From Luzula sylvatica (Eukaryota > Streptophyta > Magnoliopsida > Poales > Juncaceae): a DNA stretch of 64,000 nt. The position numbers and the translations under genes were made by a program. Under the pieces are notes generated by a model, which was not told the DNA's origin, made no database searches, and saw nothing but the letters and a program-made list of their open reading frames with translations. The stretch is from positions 9,031,167-9,095,166 of the forward strand of contig OX326956.1 in NCBI GenBank assembly GCA_946800325.1. Reading direction: 5' to 3'. Shown one piece after another: positions 49,557 to 60,099 of the stretch (position 1 is its first letter; each line of letters begins with the position of its first letter).

Positions 49557-50927
49557 TGCTTTCTTTATATTATTTTTGCTTTCTTTATATAATGAATTGA
49601 TGTAAGCAATGCATTGAAAAAATAATTAATATTATACATACACGATATTTTAATTTTACATGAATATTCATAATATTTATTATAATTTATATACACGATA
49701 TTTTCATCTCTACAAAAATATGCACAGGTTGGTCCAGACTTGGCAACGTTATTTTTATTAATTACCTATTGTATAACATACACTGGAAACTTCGATTTAA
49801 TTCGATATATAATAAAATAATATAAATAACAAATATATTTTCATTTTTTTTTTGTATCCGTACAACGCCAGAGATGCAGCTTTTCGATATAATTCGATAT
49901 ATAGTCATGTATAGACAAACAATGTTTTTGGAAGACAACAAACAAATTGCAAACAAATCCATTTCACGCATTCCAGCCTAATACAGAGAAGAACCATATT
50001 AAAAAGAAGAATGCAAAAAATACGAAAGGGGGAAAAAAAAAATTGTACACATGCCGAGAATAAAAACAAATAGTGAAATAGAAAACAGGAAAGAAGAACA
50101 AAGCACACAAAACAAATCGAAAAAGAAATAGAAGAACAATTCCCTTAATTTGAAGAACTTGCAACTGCGCAAATACAAATCGAAACAAAAATGTGTGCTT
50201 AACAAAGCAGCAGCATCGCAAACGAAAAGAGAACCAAGGAAATCCAACAAAGGAACACATCCATGGCCATGGCAAAACCAAAAAGACGGAACGAACAAAA
50301 AAGTAAATCAAGAAGAGAAAAAAGACATACCAAACATATCCAAAGGAAGTCCAAAGCAAAAGAAGCACGAAACAAAGAAGAAGCAAGCCAACTCAAAAAC
50401 AAACCAAAGAGGAAAGCCGCTACATTAGAGAAGAAGGCAAAAGCCAGTCGCGGCTCACCCAGAGCAGAACGTGAACCGAGACAACAGTTCACTAAAGCCA
50501 AGAGCAGACACAAAACAACGCTAATGCACCGCTCTGCCAACACACATGAATCAGAAAGAGGAGAAGACATGGTGCAGAAAAATCCAGCGCAGGGAACTAA
50601 AAATATGAAGCAATAAGCTGGCATCCCCACCAAGATGAGGAGACCATCAGACAGTGAGAACTGAGAACCAGAACATACGAAAATGATCGGACGGCTCAGA
50701 CAGGACAGCCCAATCACACGGCCAAAAGGAAGGCCGACCCACTTCAATCAAACGGCTCAAATAAACAATCACATCACACACCAAATCAGATGGCTGCGCG
50801 CACACACAAAAAACTAACATCAAACGACAGAAAGAGGCTGCATTAGGATTCTTCTTAGATATGATACGCAAATTGAAGGAAGCACAAATGATATGGATGT
50901 GCAAAATTCCTTTTACAATCACTAAAA
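49557..50927. other. Strand-asymmetric purine-rich (plus) / pyrimidine-rich (minus) region
   Basis: From about 49970 to 50640 the plus strand is strongly A/G/C-rich and T-poor, giving long lysine/arginine-rich frames on plus and phenylalanine/leucine-rich frames on minus. Neither strand encodes a recognisable protein. The minus strand has the composition of a plant intron or untranslated leader. Confidence 0.4.
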
Positions 50928-51350
50928 TTAAGAATTCTCACCACTGTTTGGTAATTGGGGACTGTGGCGCATTATTTTTGCTTTCTTCATATAATCGACT
51001 GCAAAAATGTTATAATTCAGCCCAGTGAAGACTTGCTGTGAAATCTCGTGAGGCGTGAGATTTAAGAGGGCGGTGAGCCGTGAAGTCTCGTCGCTGAGTT
51101 CTAGAAGGCGGTGAACGCCAAGATCTGGAGGACGATGTGATGTGGTGAAGGGGAAAAAAGACGGAAGGAGGCGGAGTTGTGGACAAGATAAGGATGCGGG
51201 ATCGGGAAGTTGAGGAGGTGAAATCTTGAGGGGGAACAAAATTGAAGAACAGAGGGGGAGTTGTAGAGAAGAAAATGAGACACGCTTGGGAAGACGTAAA
51301 GACTTTCGTTTGTTTTCACATGGACTCGGTATTCTTACGTGGGAGTACAA
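50928..51350 (-). CDS. Hypothetical 140-codon frame, unrecognised
   Basis: The minus strand is open from 51350 to 50928. The first ~70 residues are serine/proline/leucine-rich and translate a CT-rich sequence that looks like a transcript leader. The middle (RLLELSDETSRLTALLNL) has a helix-like amphipathic pattern. It is followed by a possible splice acceptor (TTTTTGCAG near 51005). No domain is recognised. It may be a gene or transposon leader rather than a translated gene. Confidence 0.2.
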   Translation of the reverse strand: MYSHVRIPSPCENKRKSLRLPKRVSFSSLQLPLCSSILFPLKISPPQLPDPASLSCPQLRLLPSFFPFTTSHRPPDLGVHRLLELSDETSRLTALLNLTPHEISQQVFTGLNYNIFAVDYMKKAKIMRHSPQLPNSGENS

Positions 51351-51878
51351 TTAAAGGGCCCCATATCCACGTTACACTTCGGTAATATTTCGGTAGATTA
51401 ATTCCTGCACTGTATACTTTTTGAAATACTATTTGTAATAGCAATATTTAAAAGGAAAATTATACATGGTAGTCATGGTTCATAACAATTTGATTGTTGT
51501 ATTTATAGTACATGTAAAAATGATTGCAATTCATCAACTAAAACACATACAACGTGATTAATTAATCACTCTCCGATTAGTAGACAATTACAATCCATTA
51601 CAATTCATACAAGATAATTGCCACGTACTCCAATTAACAACATTTTTTGAAAATTTATATGGATTAACAAACATATCTTCATTTATGGGAACTAACACAA
51701 AATATAAAAAAAAGAATTAAAAGGAAAAAAAAAAACCCTATAAGCATCATTTATGAAACCTGAAAAAATAAATTTAAGTAAAATTAACTAAACAAGAAAT
51801 GAAATAAATAATGCAAAAGGAATCAAAAACCAAAAAAGATTAATTCATAAATAAATTGCATGCCATAATTAACAGAGA
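51351..51878. other. AT-rich DNA, nothing recognised
   Basis: No coding frame or defined repeat was found between the hypothetical frame and the Mutator-type MITE. Confidence 0.4.
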
Positions 51879-51887
51879 TAACTACAT

Positions 51888-52039
51888 GAGTAATGATAAG
51901 GTCACAAATACCAACCACAAATGTGTCACAAATAATTTTGTTTGTAATGTTAATTATGCATATATGAATCATAAATCAAACACAAACTTAGGCATTTGTG
52001 TCATATTTGTGGTTGGTATTTGTGTCCCTATCATTACTC
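51888..52039. mobile_element. Mutator-type MITE, 152 bp, 9-bp TSD
   Basis: Long terminal inverted repeats start GAGTAATGATAAGGTCAC on the left and GAGTAATGATAGGGACAC (reverse complement) on the right and continue through ACAAATACCAACCACAAAT. Identical 9-mers TAACTACAT flank the element at 51879-51887 and 52040-52048. A 9-bp TSD with long TIRs is the Mutator-superfamily signature. There is no coding capacity. Confidence 0.88.
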
Positions 52040-52048
52040 TAACTACAT

Positions 52049-52704
52049 ACATTGACTGACATAACTACATTTGTTAATCCGTAAGTGCAATATTTTGTAC
52101 AAAAATATTACCAACCATTGAAATGATTAATTAGTTTAATCACTCATGTCATAAATCATATACTAATTCCTAAATTTATTTCAATCATACATCATGTTGA
52201 GAATAAATTTTTTTTAATCCACTAGTTCATTACTTCATTCAACACCTGATCTGCATAAATACTAGAATTTAGCAAAAAAAATTCGAAGTAAAAAGTAAAT
52301 TAAAAATTAGGTAAAAAAAAATGAAGTTCGAAATTATTTAACTGCCTCATCAGTTTCCTGTATCATAAACAGACATTTTTTGGCTAACTACTTTTATTTA
52401 ATATAAAAAATTCCAACAATTATGGTCATAAGTAATCATAGTTTTGTGCAAAATACTAGAAAATATAAAATATAACCATTAAATTCAGAGAGAGAGAGAG
52501 AGAGGGCCCCAGACTGTTTCAATTTCTCAAAAAATGGAAGGACCTCTACAATAGAAAGAAATTTGGAACGAGACAATTATACTATATTTAAGGCACGTTC
52601 ATTAAGGTCAAGAAATATGGATTATAGAAACTGAAGATTTCATACATAATTGCTCAGATAACGGCCATTTGCAATTCACATTTCTAATTTCGTGACAAGT
52701 CCTT
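52049..52704. other. AT-rich DNA with a short (GA)n tract
   Basis: The only structure recognised is a (GA)n microsatellite at about 52487-52505. No gene seen. Confidence 0.45.
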
Positions 52705-52707
52705 TTA

Positions 52708-53125
52708 GGGGCCGTTTGATTAGCTAGAAAATGAAGGACAAGACATGATTTTGCTTCATTCTATTGTGATGGAATTAAAAGTCTAGGGAAATGATATTTT
52801 TCATCTTGTTTGGCTAGCAAGAAATTGAAGGACAAACTTTCTTCATATTATTAATTATATTTTGAATTAACCTCATAAATCTACATCAAAATTATCATAG
52901 ATAAATAAAGTTTGATCTTAATGTGAAAATAATAATTTTATATTATTGATTAATTAAATAATTATTATTAATGCTATAATAATAATAAAAATAAAAGTAA
53001 GTATTTATTATTATTATTTATTAGTATTATTATTATTTTATTTTATTTTTATTATTTTTATTATTTTTGTAATTTTATTCAAAAATTATTAGTTTGTTAT
53101 TCAAATATTTATTATTATTATTATG

Positions 53126-53164
<39 letters not shown>

Positions 53165-53576
53165 GTTGTTGTTGTTGTTGTTGTTGTTGTTCTAAATTAT
53201 TATTTTGTTATTCATATTTTAATTATTATTATGAGTATTATTATATTATTATTATTTTTATTATTCTGATTATTATTATTATGTCGTTGTTGTTATTATT
53301 GTTAGTATTACACTTTATTATTTATTATTATTATGAGTATTATTAATTTTGTTATTACAATTATTTTATTTTTGTTGTAAATTATAATTATAATTATTGT
53401 TATTGTTATTAATTTTTGTTGTTAGTATTACACTTTATTAATTATTATTATTATGAGTATTATTATTATTGTTATTAATTTTGTTATTACAATTATTCTG
53501 ATTACTATTATTCTAAATTATAATTATAATTATTTTTGTTGTTGTTGTTATAATAATAATAATAATAATAATAATA

Positions 53577-53612
<36 letters not shown>

Positions 53613-53954
53613 ATTATTATTATGATTATTATGATTATGATTATTATTTTGTTATTACTATTATTTTATTTTATTATTATTTTATTTAGAATTATTATTA
53701 TTATTATTATTATTGTTAATTCCACATTTTATTAATCATTTTTATTTTATAATTACTCACTTAATGATGATAGAAAGTGTTTTCCCATCTTTTTGAAAGG
53801 AAAACATTGTCATCCAAAAAGATGGAAAATAAAGGAGACAAGAATGAGCAAGAAAATGAATTCTCACAAATTCTTGCACTTCAAACAAGAGATATCCCAT
53901 AGTTTCCAGGAAAATGGAGATTGTCCCACACTTTCTTGCATATCAAACGACCCC
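52708..53954. mobile_element. PIF/Harbinger-type (Tourist-like) element, 1247 bp, TTA TSD
   Basis: The ends GGGGCCGTTTGAT and ATCAAACGACCCC are inverted repeats (one mismatch) and are flanked by TTA at 52705-52707 and 53955-53957. Similarity of the two ends continues inward (AGAAAATGAAGGACAA against AGAAAGTGTGGGACAA), and the terminal motif TTGTTTGGCTAGCAAGAAA is repeated subterminally. TTA TSDs with GGGGCCGTTTG-type termini are the PIF/Harbinger hallmark. There is no transposase. Confidence 0.82.
52910..53735. repeat. ATT/TTA microsatellite block inside the Harbinger-type element
   Basis: About 800 bp are almost entirely ATT/TTA triplets, with a (TTG)n run at 53163-53190 and a switch to (AAT)n at about 53550-53577. 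The Asn/Tyr-rich frame across it is a translation of the triplets, not a gene. Confidence 0.9.
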
Positions 53955-54164
53955 TTAGTGACAGTCAAATTTAAATCTGTCGTGTAATACTAATGCAACA
54001 ATGCTACACATCCCGAAATTATTCACTGATTTAGTCCCGAAATGAACATTTGCATATGAATGATATTAAATGCCAAATGGGACCCACATCAAATTGTTAT
54101 GCAAAAATTCTGTTCGGGACTTGTTCGGTGGAAAGCTTATGTGAGAGTATCATTTTTTATACTA

Positions 54165-54318
54165 ATGTGGTTTTTTTGACAATATGCCGTCGTAGTTCTT
54201 TTGTCGGCACTCGGCAATATACATTATTTAAGGACTTTTGTTTAAATTTGCCGGCGATATAGATAGCTTTGCCGACCAGATATTCAAAGTGTCGAGAAAA
54301 TTCTTTTTTCTTGTAGTG
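54165..54318 (-). mobile_element. CACTA (En/Spm) terminus fragment
   Basis: On the minus strand from 54318 the sequence begins CACTACAAGAAAAAAG, the canonical CACTA transposon end. It is followed by GTCGGCAAAG, CGCCGGCAAA and TGCCGACAAA-like subterminal motifs. No matching opposite end was found, so this is a truncated copy. CGGCATTTGG and TTCGGCAAG words at about 55909-55938 may be another scrap of the same family. Confidence 0.65.
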
Positions 54319-56337
54319 CTTCCAAGGTTCTAACCCCGAAAATTTTTGTATTCGTCTGATTGCACAGTCGCACAAACGAAATTCTTCACTCGAAAAAATA
54401 CGAAGGCTTGCACCAAATTCTAACCCCGAAATATTTATGGCATTTATATGCTGGTGAATAATCTTTTTTTTTTCAATTATTTTGTAACAACTGTAATTTT
54501 ATTATAGCTTAAAATACTTACCAAATAACATACATTTAATATGCAAATAATCAATTAACCTAATTATTTATCATAAATTTAATAGATTATTAATAAATAA
54601 TACAACAATAACAACATATACATCATGCAATATGGTCTCATAATTTTTTAATTTGTATTTTGATTATTTTGTGCATGTTTAATAAATTTGGAATTTCTTG
54701 ATTAATCAAATTTAACTCCTCATTTACTTTTCTGTTTGGTAAATTTGGAAATACTCTTCTTTTGTTTTCTTTTGTTTTGGAAAGATATCTTAAAAAGCGG
54801 CAATGTTGAAAATCCTTTTGCACCTTCCATTAGTTCTCTTATCTAGAAATCTTTTCACACATTGGTTCTCTCATCTATGTTCTCCGGAACTTCATCTATC
54901 TGACTCGTCTTCTCATATCTTTGTTTCTTGGATCGATAAATGTGTTCTCACAATCCTCTCAACTCAAGTCAACACCACAATATCCTGAATTTGAGAAATT
55001 AAAAATAAAAATAAAAATTGTGTGCCTTGATGTTTTTACCATTTATATAGCTTTTAAGTTTTGATTTGAGAAATTAACGGTTGCAAATTCATTGCTGTCA
55101 TAATTTGTAATGTAAATATATTGCTCTTAGTTTTGTGTTAATCAAAACAATATCTGGCTTTAAATTTTTCAAAAACTACCAACGAATATTCAAGTAGTCC
55201 TCGCCATACAATAATTAGATAATTACTGATTTTATACCACGAACGGTATGTATAAAATGAATTAGAACATGTAACTGATTTGTCAGTTCAAATGCTTAGG
55301 TTTATAAGAATCATTATATTAATTTATTGATTGATTGACCAAAAATATTCTTATTTTGAAGTATCTGTTATCAAATTGGGTCTTGACTAACAATACAAAA
55401 ATAATAGTTTTTTTTAATTTACTTCGTCTTGATTCTCAAAATGTTCCACTATGGAGTAATTGATTTAAATGTTAAAGTATAAAAAGCACTAACTGACATA
55501 AAATTGGGATTGACTCGAAAAACTAATTAATTGATAATCATTCTAATTGAAGCTTCAATTAACAAAACAATCATAAATCTACAATATTGTTGAAACAAAA
55601 ACTCTCACAAGAGGCAGATCTAAAAAGAAAAAAGGAAAAACGGCATAAATTAGTGGAACAAAGGCATAAATTAGTGGAAAATATAACAAATAATTATCTT
55701 CATATAGCATGCCTGCTGCAAGAACAAAAAAGTGAGCATAGAGGCAAGGTGAGGATAAGATAAATGAGGATATTAATGAGAAAAATAAAGTGTTTATTTA
55801 GCTGAGATATTATTCCATAAAAAAAAAGACAATGCCTTATTTAGCTAAATGGAGAGTTGACATAAATATTAGTTTTTTTCTCTAATCGACAAATAGATCG
55901 GACGATCACATCGGCATTTGGTCAGGGAATTCGGCAAGCCCCCGTCCCTTTGATGAATATTTTTCTCTAATTACATTATACAAAAAATATTACTGATACA
56001 TTATATATTATTAAGTTCAACGGTTATGTGAAAAAAATTCAAACGTGAACCATGAATTGAATTGAATAATGAAGATAAATCGATAACAATAACTTTTAAT
56101 ACTGATACAAAAATTTCAAATGAACCATGAATTGAATTGAATAATGAAGATAAATCGATAACAATAACTTTTTAGACTCTAGAATGAATTGGTGTTTACA
56201 TTTCATAAAAGTTGCTTATCCTTATAACTTTTTAGACTCTAGAATGAATTGAATAATGATCTTTAAATCGGATGTGTAAAAAACAAAAACAAAAAATGAT
56301 CTTTAAACATAATAAAAGTTGCTCATCCCTTGGTCGA
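54319..56337. other. AT-rich DNA with small local duplications, no gene seen
   Basis: TTCTAACCCCGAAA recurs at about 54328 and 54418. A unit of about 78 bp including CATGAATTGAATTGAATAAT is tandemly repeated at about 56049 and 56127, and ATAACTTTTTAGACTCTAGA recurs at about 56164 and 56225. Nothing codes convincingly. Confidence 0.5.
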
Positions 56338-57084
56338 ACCCCGCGTGGGCCCGACCCCCCCCCCCCGGCCAGGCCCCGCGTGGGCCCGACCCCCCCCCCC
56401 CACCCCGGCCAGGCCCCACGTGGGACCCCACCACCCCCCCCCCCCGGCCAGGCCCCCGCGTGGGCCCGACCCCCCCTGGCCAGGCCCCGTGTGGGCCCGA
56501 CCCCTCCTCCGGGCCAGGCCCCGCGTGGGCCCAACCCCCCCGGGCCAGGCCCCGCGTGGGCCCGACCCCCCCTGGCCAGATCCACGCGGGCCCGACCCCC
56601 CTCCGGGCCAGGCCCCGCGTGGGCCCGACCCCCCTCCGGGCCAGGCCCCGCTTGGGCCCGACCCCCCCCCCCCCCGCGGGCCAGGCCCCGCGTGGGCCCG
56701 ACCCCCCCCGCTGGCCAGGCCCCGCGTGGGCCCGACCCCCCCCCCCGCGGGCCAGGCCCCGCGTGGGCCCGACCCCCCCCCCGCGGGCCAGGCCCCGCGT
56801 GGGCCCTCCCCCCCCCGCGGGCCAGGCCCCGCGTGGGCCCGACCCCCCTCCGGGCCAGGCCCCGCATGGGCCCGACCCCCCCCCCGGGCCAGGCCCCGCG
56901 TGGGCCCGACCCCCCCCTCCGGGCCTGGCCCCGCGTGGGCCCGACCCCCCCTCCGGGCTAGGCCCCGCGTGGGCCCGACCCCTCCCCCCGGACCAGGCCC
57001 CGCGTGGGCCCGATCCCCCCCGGGCCAGGCCCCGCGTGGGCCTGACCCCTCCCCCCCCGGGCCAGGCCCCGATGGGCCCGACCC
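56338..57084. repeat. C/G-rich minisatellite, ~30-36 bp units, over 20 copies
   Basis: Units read GGGCCAGGCCCCGCGTGGG then CCCGACC plus a C-run of 4 to 14 bases. Copy length varies mainly through the C-run. On the minus strand each unit has several G-runs (the long run, GGG and GGGG) with loops of seven bases or fewer, so G-quadruplexes are possible. The tract contrasts sharply with AT-rich flanks. Pro/Arg/Ala-rich (plus) and Gly/Arg-rich (minus) frames through it are artefacts. Confidence 0.93.
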
Positions 57085-57260
57085 CCTCCCGAGTCCCGAC
57101 CCATTTTTGGGCCGGACCCCCCTCCCGAGGCCCGACCCCATTTTTGGGCCGAACCCCCCTCCCGAGGCCCGACCCCAATTTTGGGCCGGACCCTCCTCCC
57201 GAGACCCGACCCTTCTTGGGCCGGATCTCCTCCTCAGGCCCGACTCCTTTTTGGGCCGGA

Positions 57261-57262
<2 letters not shown>
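57085..57262. repeat. Related second minisatellite, ~45-bp units, about 4-5 copies
   Basis: Units read CCCGAGGCCCGACCCC, then ATTTTTGGGCCGGA and CCCCCCT. They share CCCGACCCC and GGGCC words with the adjoining array, so they probably derive from it. They grade directly into the (AC)n tract. Confidence 0.85.

Positions 57263-57308
<46 letters not shown>
57263..57308. repeat. (AC)23 microsatellite
   Basis: 46 bp of uninterrupted AC adjoin the GC-rich minisatellite. Confidence 0.98.
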
Positions 57309-57316
<8 letters not shown>

Positions 57317-57365
57317 GTACAGTTACACTTCACACAAGCATATTCATCATAAACATAATAATTGG

Positions 57366-58218
57366 TCAAAAATTCTCTAAGTGCTCCTTGCATCCCCATG
57401 TGCTGATGTTCTGATAAGTATTTGATGATTGAAAGCTCAGATTTGTTGCCCCCACATTCGCTGATAGCACCTAATCAATAAAAGGAATTAAAAGAATGAG
57501 CACATATAGGAGTAAAAAGAATTATATACATATCTGATGTAAAACATACAAATATAAAGAAATGTTGATCCAACATATCAGAGAATTTTATCAAGCTTCC
57601 TAAACTCTCGCAGTTTTCAAAACCTGCAAGTTGATCCAAAAAATAAAGAAAAAAAATTAAATAAGTGTCGATCCAATATATTCAGAGATGTTGTCATTTT
57701 TCATGGGCCTTTAAGAATGAACAAAAGGAAGGTTTCGAAAACAAATCATATGGTTACAAAAATGCAGGTTTGGATCTTGCTTCAATGTTTCAAAAAAGAA
57801 GAAAAAATATGCACAAGCATAAAAGCAACAAGATACACACGCATTGAAAAAAAATCATACAGCAACTGCAACAATAGAGTGCAGGTTTGGATCTTGCTTG
57901 TTTAAAAAAAGAAGAGAACAAAATGCACGAGCATAAAAGCAAAAAGAAGACATACAAAAGAAGATAACAGGAAGAAGTATGTATGTATTCTCTGTCAAAG
58001 GGCCAAAAGGCCGAAACAGAAACAAAAAGATAAGACAAAATTTCTTTGTGCGAGTCCCCATGGAGGGAAGAAAACAAAAAGATAACAACATAAAAGCTGG
58101 TCACCATCAATATCACCGCTGAAATCAACAACAGAACTAGAACTACTATGGATTTACCGGTTTGTGCTTTGCTAATCACTCCTCGATGAGTGGTATTGAA
58201 CTCGAACCTCTCTCTCAT
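57366..58218 (-). CDS. Possible small spliced gene, unrecognised (79-aa model)
   Basis: Splice signals on the minus strand fit together in phase. Exon 1 is 58218-58158 (ATG AGA GAG..., donor G|GTAAAT). Exon 2 is 57623-57550 (acceptor TTGCAG, donor GTATGT). Exon 3 is 57470-57366 (acceptor GATTAG, stop TGA). Together they give 79 residues with FENCESLGSLIKFSDMLDQH in the middle. If exon 2 is skipped, exon 3 is read in another frame (ECGGNKSELSIIKYLSEHQ, later YVYDEYACVKCN) and runs open into the (AC)n and GC minisatellite. The first intron is pyrimidine-rich as in plants. A TATA box lies upstream, and a short upstream ORF (MVKTSR) precedes the start. I recognise no family. It could be a gene whose 3' part was replaced by the repeats, or a non-coding transcript. 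Exons are inferred by eye. Confidence 0.28.
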
Positions 58219-58283
58219 CTGCTCGTTTTCACCATCCTTGATTCAATCGATTCACAGAATCACAATGAGAAATTATGGAGAGG

Positions 58284-58286
<3 letters not shown>

Positions 58287-58340
<54 letters not shown>
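58287..58340. repeat. (CT)27 microsatellite in the putative 5' leader
   Basis: 54 bp of uninterrupted CT (GA on the minus strand) lie between the TATA-like box at 58402-58408 and the ATG at 58218 of the minus-strand candidate gene. GA/CT repeats are frequent in plant 5' leaders. Confidence 0.97.
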
Positions 58341-58344
<4 letters not shown>

Positions 58345-58401
58345 TTCGAAATTAGGTCTGAGAAATGAAATTGGCGAGAGAGAATGAATGAAAGGGGTTG
58401 C

Positions 58402-58511
58402 TTATAAAGGGGAGCGGATATGTGCTACTCATGCGTCTTAACGGTCGGAAAGGTCGAGAATATTCGGATCCAGCTGTCCTAATCCAACGTTCGAATTTCA
58501 ATTTGACCGTT
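58402..58511 (-). promoter_or_regulatory. Candidate promoter: TATA-like box with two AACGG cores upstream
   Basis: The minus strand has TTTATAA at 58408-58402. Upstream of it lie AACGG cores at 58440-58444 (plus strand) and 58507-58511 (minus strand). AACGG is the core of the plant mitosis-specific activator (MSA) element, but the flanking bases fit the full consensus only partly. The stretch is less AT-rich than its surroundings. Confidence 0.4.
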
Positions 58512-58599
58512 GCAGAAGATTCGGAGGTCGCAGCACACTGTACGCATCGCAATACATTTAATTATAAATGGGTCGTTCTCTCCGATTAGTCTTTCTTTT

Positions 58600-59052
58600 G
58601 CTCCTCATAAAAGGATTCTCAACCTAATTAAATTTCTTATAAGGTCTCCATGTAATTAAAGGTCAGAGAATTCAAAATTTCCACTGCATTCATATTCAGT
58701 GCTTAATTTTCGCATGATTCAGGTACAATACTGCAATCGAAAGAAATCTTGATGCATATATCAATCGGGAATTAGTTCTACAGGTATACTTCTTCAATTC
58801 ATACACATTTTTTCCTTTCTTATATAGAATTACATATTAGTAAGTTTATCTGTGACGAAATCGAGGTTCAGATTTCTCCGTTCAACTCGACTCCATCTAA
58901 AAATGCTTATGCAGCAAGCAAATTCATCGAGCTTCAGGATTTCTTGATAAATAGAAGGGGAAGTAATTTTTTTTGCAATTTAGACATAACATAGGGTTGT
59001 TTTTGCAAAATTCCCATAGCTAAATTATGTAATATTACTGTTAAAATGGCAG
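58600..59052. other. Region upstream of the MFP2-like pseudogene; possible decayed exons
   Basis: Two exon-like pieces are bordered by splice-like signals on the plus strand: 58722-58781 (after TTCAG, before GTATAC) and about 58866-58970. They could be decayed upstream exons of the beta-oxidation gene, but similarity is too weak to claim. Otherwise AT-rich. Confidence 0.3.
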
Positions 59053-59914
59053 GAAGCAGCATCATTCAAGGAATTGGTACTCGAAAAAAGGCTTGTTCAT
59101 GTATTTTTCGCTCAACTCTCTAGCTCCTAGATCAATATACTATTTTAATCCTAATTATTATATTATTTATTAACTTTGTTGAATAAACAGGTATGGAAAA
59201 GTACTGATTTGGACTGAAACGAGACAAATTAAAAACATTCTCGTGATTGGAGTATGCTTAATTTTCCGGGATTACAACTGCTTGTATTCTCAACAACATT
59301 TATGTTGCTTTCAAGGAAGTCAATTCCCAGTTTCTTATTAGGAGACTCATAATGATTTCAGGTTTAATGTAAACTATTTCATTTTAGTTTTAACTTATTT
59401 TTCTTTTTTTGCGATTATGTAATTTCAGGAATTACAGGGACTAGTGAAGAAAGGATCGCAGCTCTCCTTTGCTTCTCTCTTTAGTCGTCGATTTATTCAG
59501 AGTTGATAAAGTTATCTCCTTCGGCATGCCTATTGGCCCTTTTCAGTAAGCTCCAATAAATAAATATTGGGAGATATTTCAAATTAAATTAAATTTAAAA
59601 TTATTTTTGATGATCGGTGATGTGGCTGGATAGGGAGTTGTTTTGGCAGCGAAGGACATATTTGCAAATGTGTTTAAAAGAACTGACTTTTGATTCCCTT
59701 TAACGCAATTATTGGTTCCGAATGGCCGTCGAGGTATTGTTTTTACATTTGTTTTATAACCAATATCACTTTTTATTTCTTACAGAATTAATTAAAATTT
59801 AATTATGGACTTGTATGCAAAAGTAACAATAAAGGATATTATATATTCGAAAAATCTAGCAAGCCAAAACCAGATCCAAGAATTCAACCAAGTATCGAAG
59901 AATCTCCAAAAGGT
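59053..59914 (+). pseudogene. Peroxisomal multifunctional beta-oxidation protein (MFP2/AIM1-like) pseudogene
   Basis: Exon-sized pieces on the plus strand appear in the order of the family. EAASFKELVLEKRLVHVFFAQ (first 20 shown are the linker after the hydratase domain) is at 59053-59116. TETRQIKNILVIG (start of the NAD-binding fold) is at about 59213-59253. ELQGLVKKG is at 59429-59455. VDKVISFGMPIGPF with a following donor is at 59502-59547. DVAG-stop-GVVLAAKDIFANVFKRTDF-stop is at 59619-59693, then PLTQLLVPNGRR to 59733. NKGYYIFEKSSKPKPDP is at 59828-59878, ending IEESPK near 59911. FGMPIGPF and KGYYIFEK are signatures of the 3-hydroxyacyl-CoA dehydrogenase half. In-frame stops TAG (59631) and TGA (59691) and missing stretches between pieces show it is dead. 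Introns seem retained, so it is a decayed genomic copy rather than a processed one. Confidence 0.75.
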
Positions 59915-60026
59915 TCTCTTGGACTAAATTTTTGCTTGAATAACCCTGAATTTTGCAATATTTGTTTACATGTCTTGATTTCATCATCACAAACACAATT
60001 AAATTAATTCATATATTTAATTAGGG

Positions 60027-60099
60027 GGGATGGAGATCGTCGACGAGAGAAAGATCGGTACAGTCGCCGCAAAGAAAATCCTCAAACATCTCGGCATCG
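60027..60099 (+). other. Exon-like fragment of unknown origin
   Basis: ATG at 60030 opens a short frame (VDERKIGTVAAKKILKHLGI) that ends at a consensus-like donor (GAG|GTGAGG). Its composition is coding-like and GC-richer than its flanks. It does not match the expected next MFP2 exon, so its parent gene is unknown. Confidence 0.3.

Noticed and set aside
50150..50616. Lys/Arg-rich frames on plus and Phe/Leu/Cys-rich frames up to 182 codons on minus
   Set aside because: They reflect purine/pyrimidine strand asymmetry; no domain, no consistent start or splice context, and overlapping frames are equally open.
53453..53689. Asn/Tyr-rich open frame
   Set aside because: It is a direct translation of ATT/AAT/TTA triplet microsatellite.
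54003..54130. MITE with TGCTACACATCCCGAA terminus
   Set aside because: One end resembles a common plant MITE terminus, but no matching inverted end or TSD could be found.
56232..57399. Pro/Arg/Ala-rich and Gly/Arg-rich frames of 200-358 codons
   Set aside because: All frames on both strands are open across the GC minisatellite because the repeat lacks stops; composition and periodicity follow the DNA repeat.
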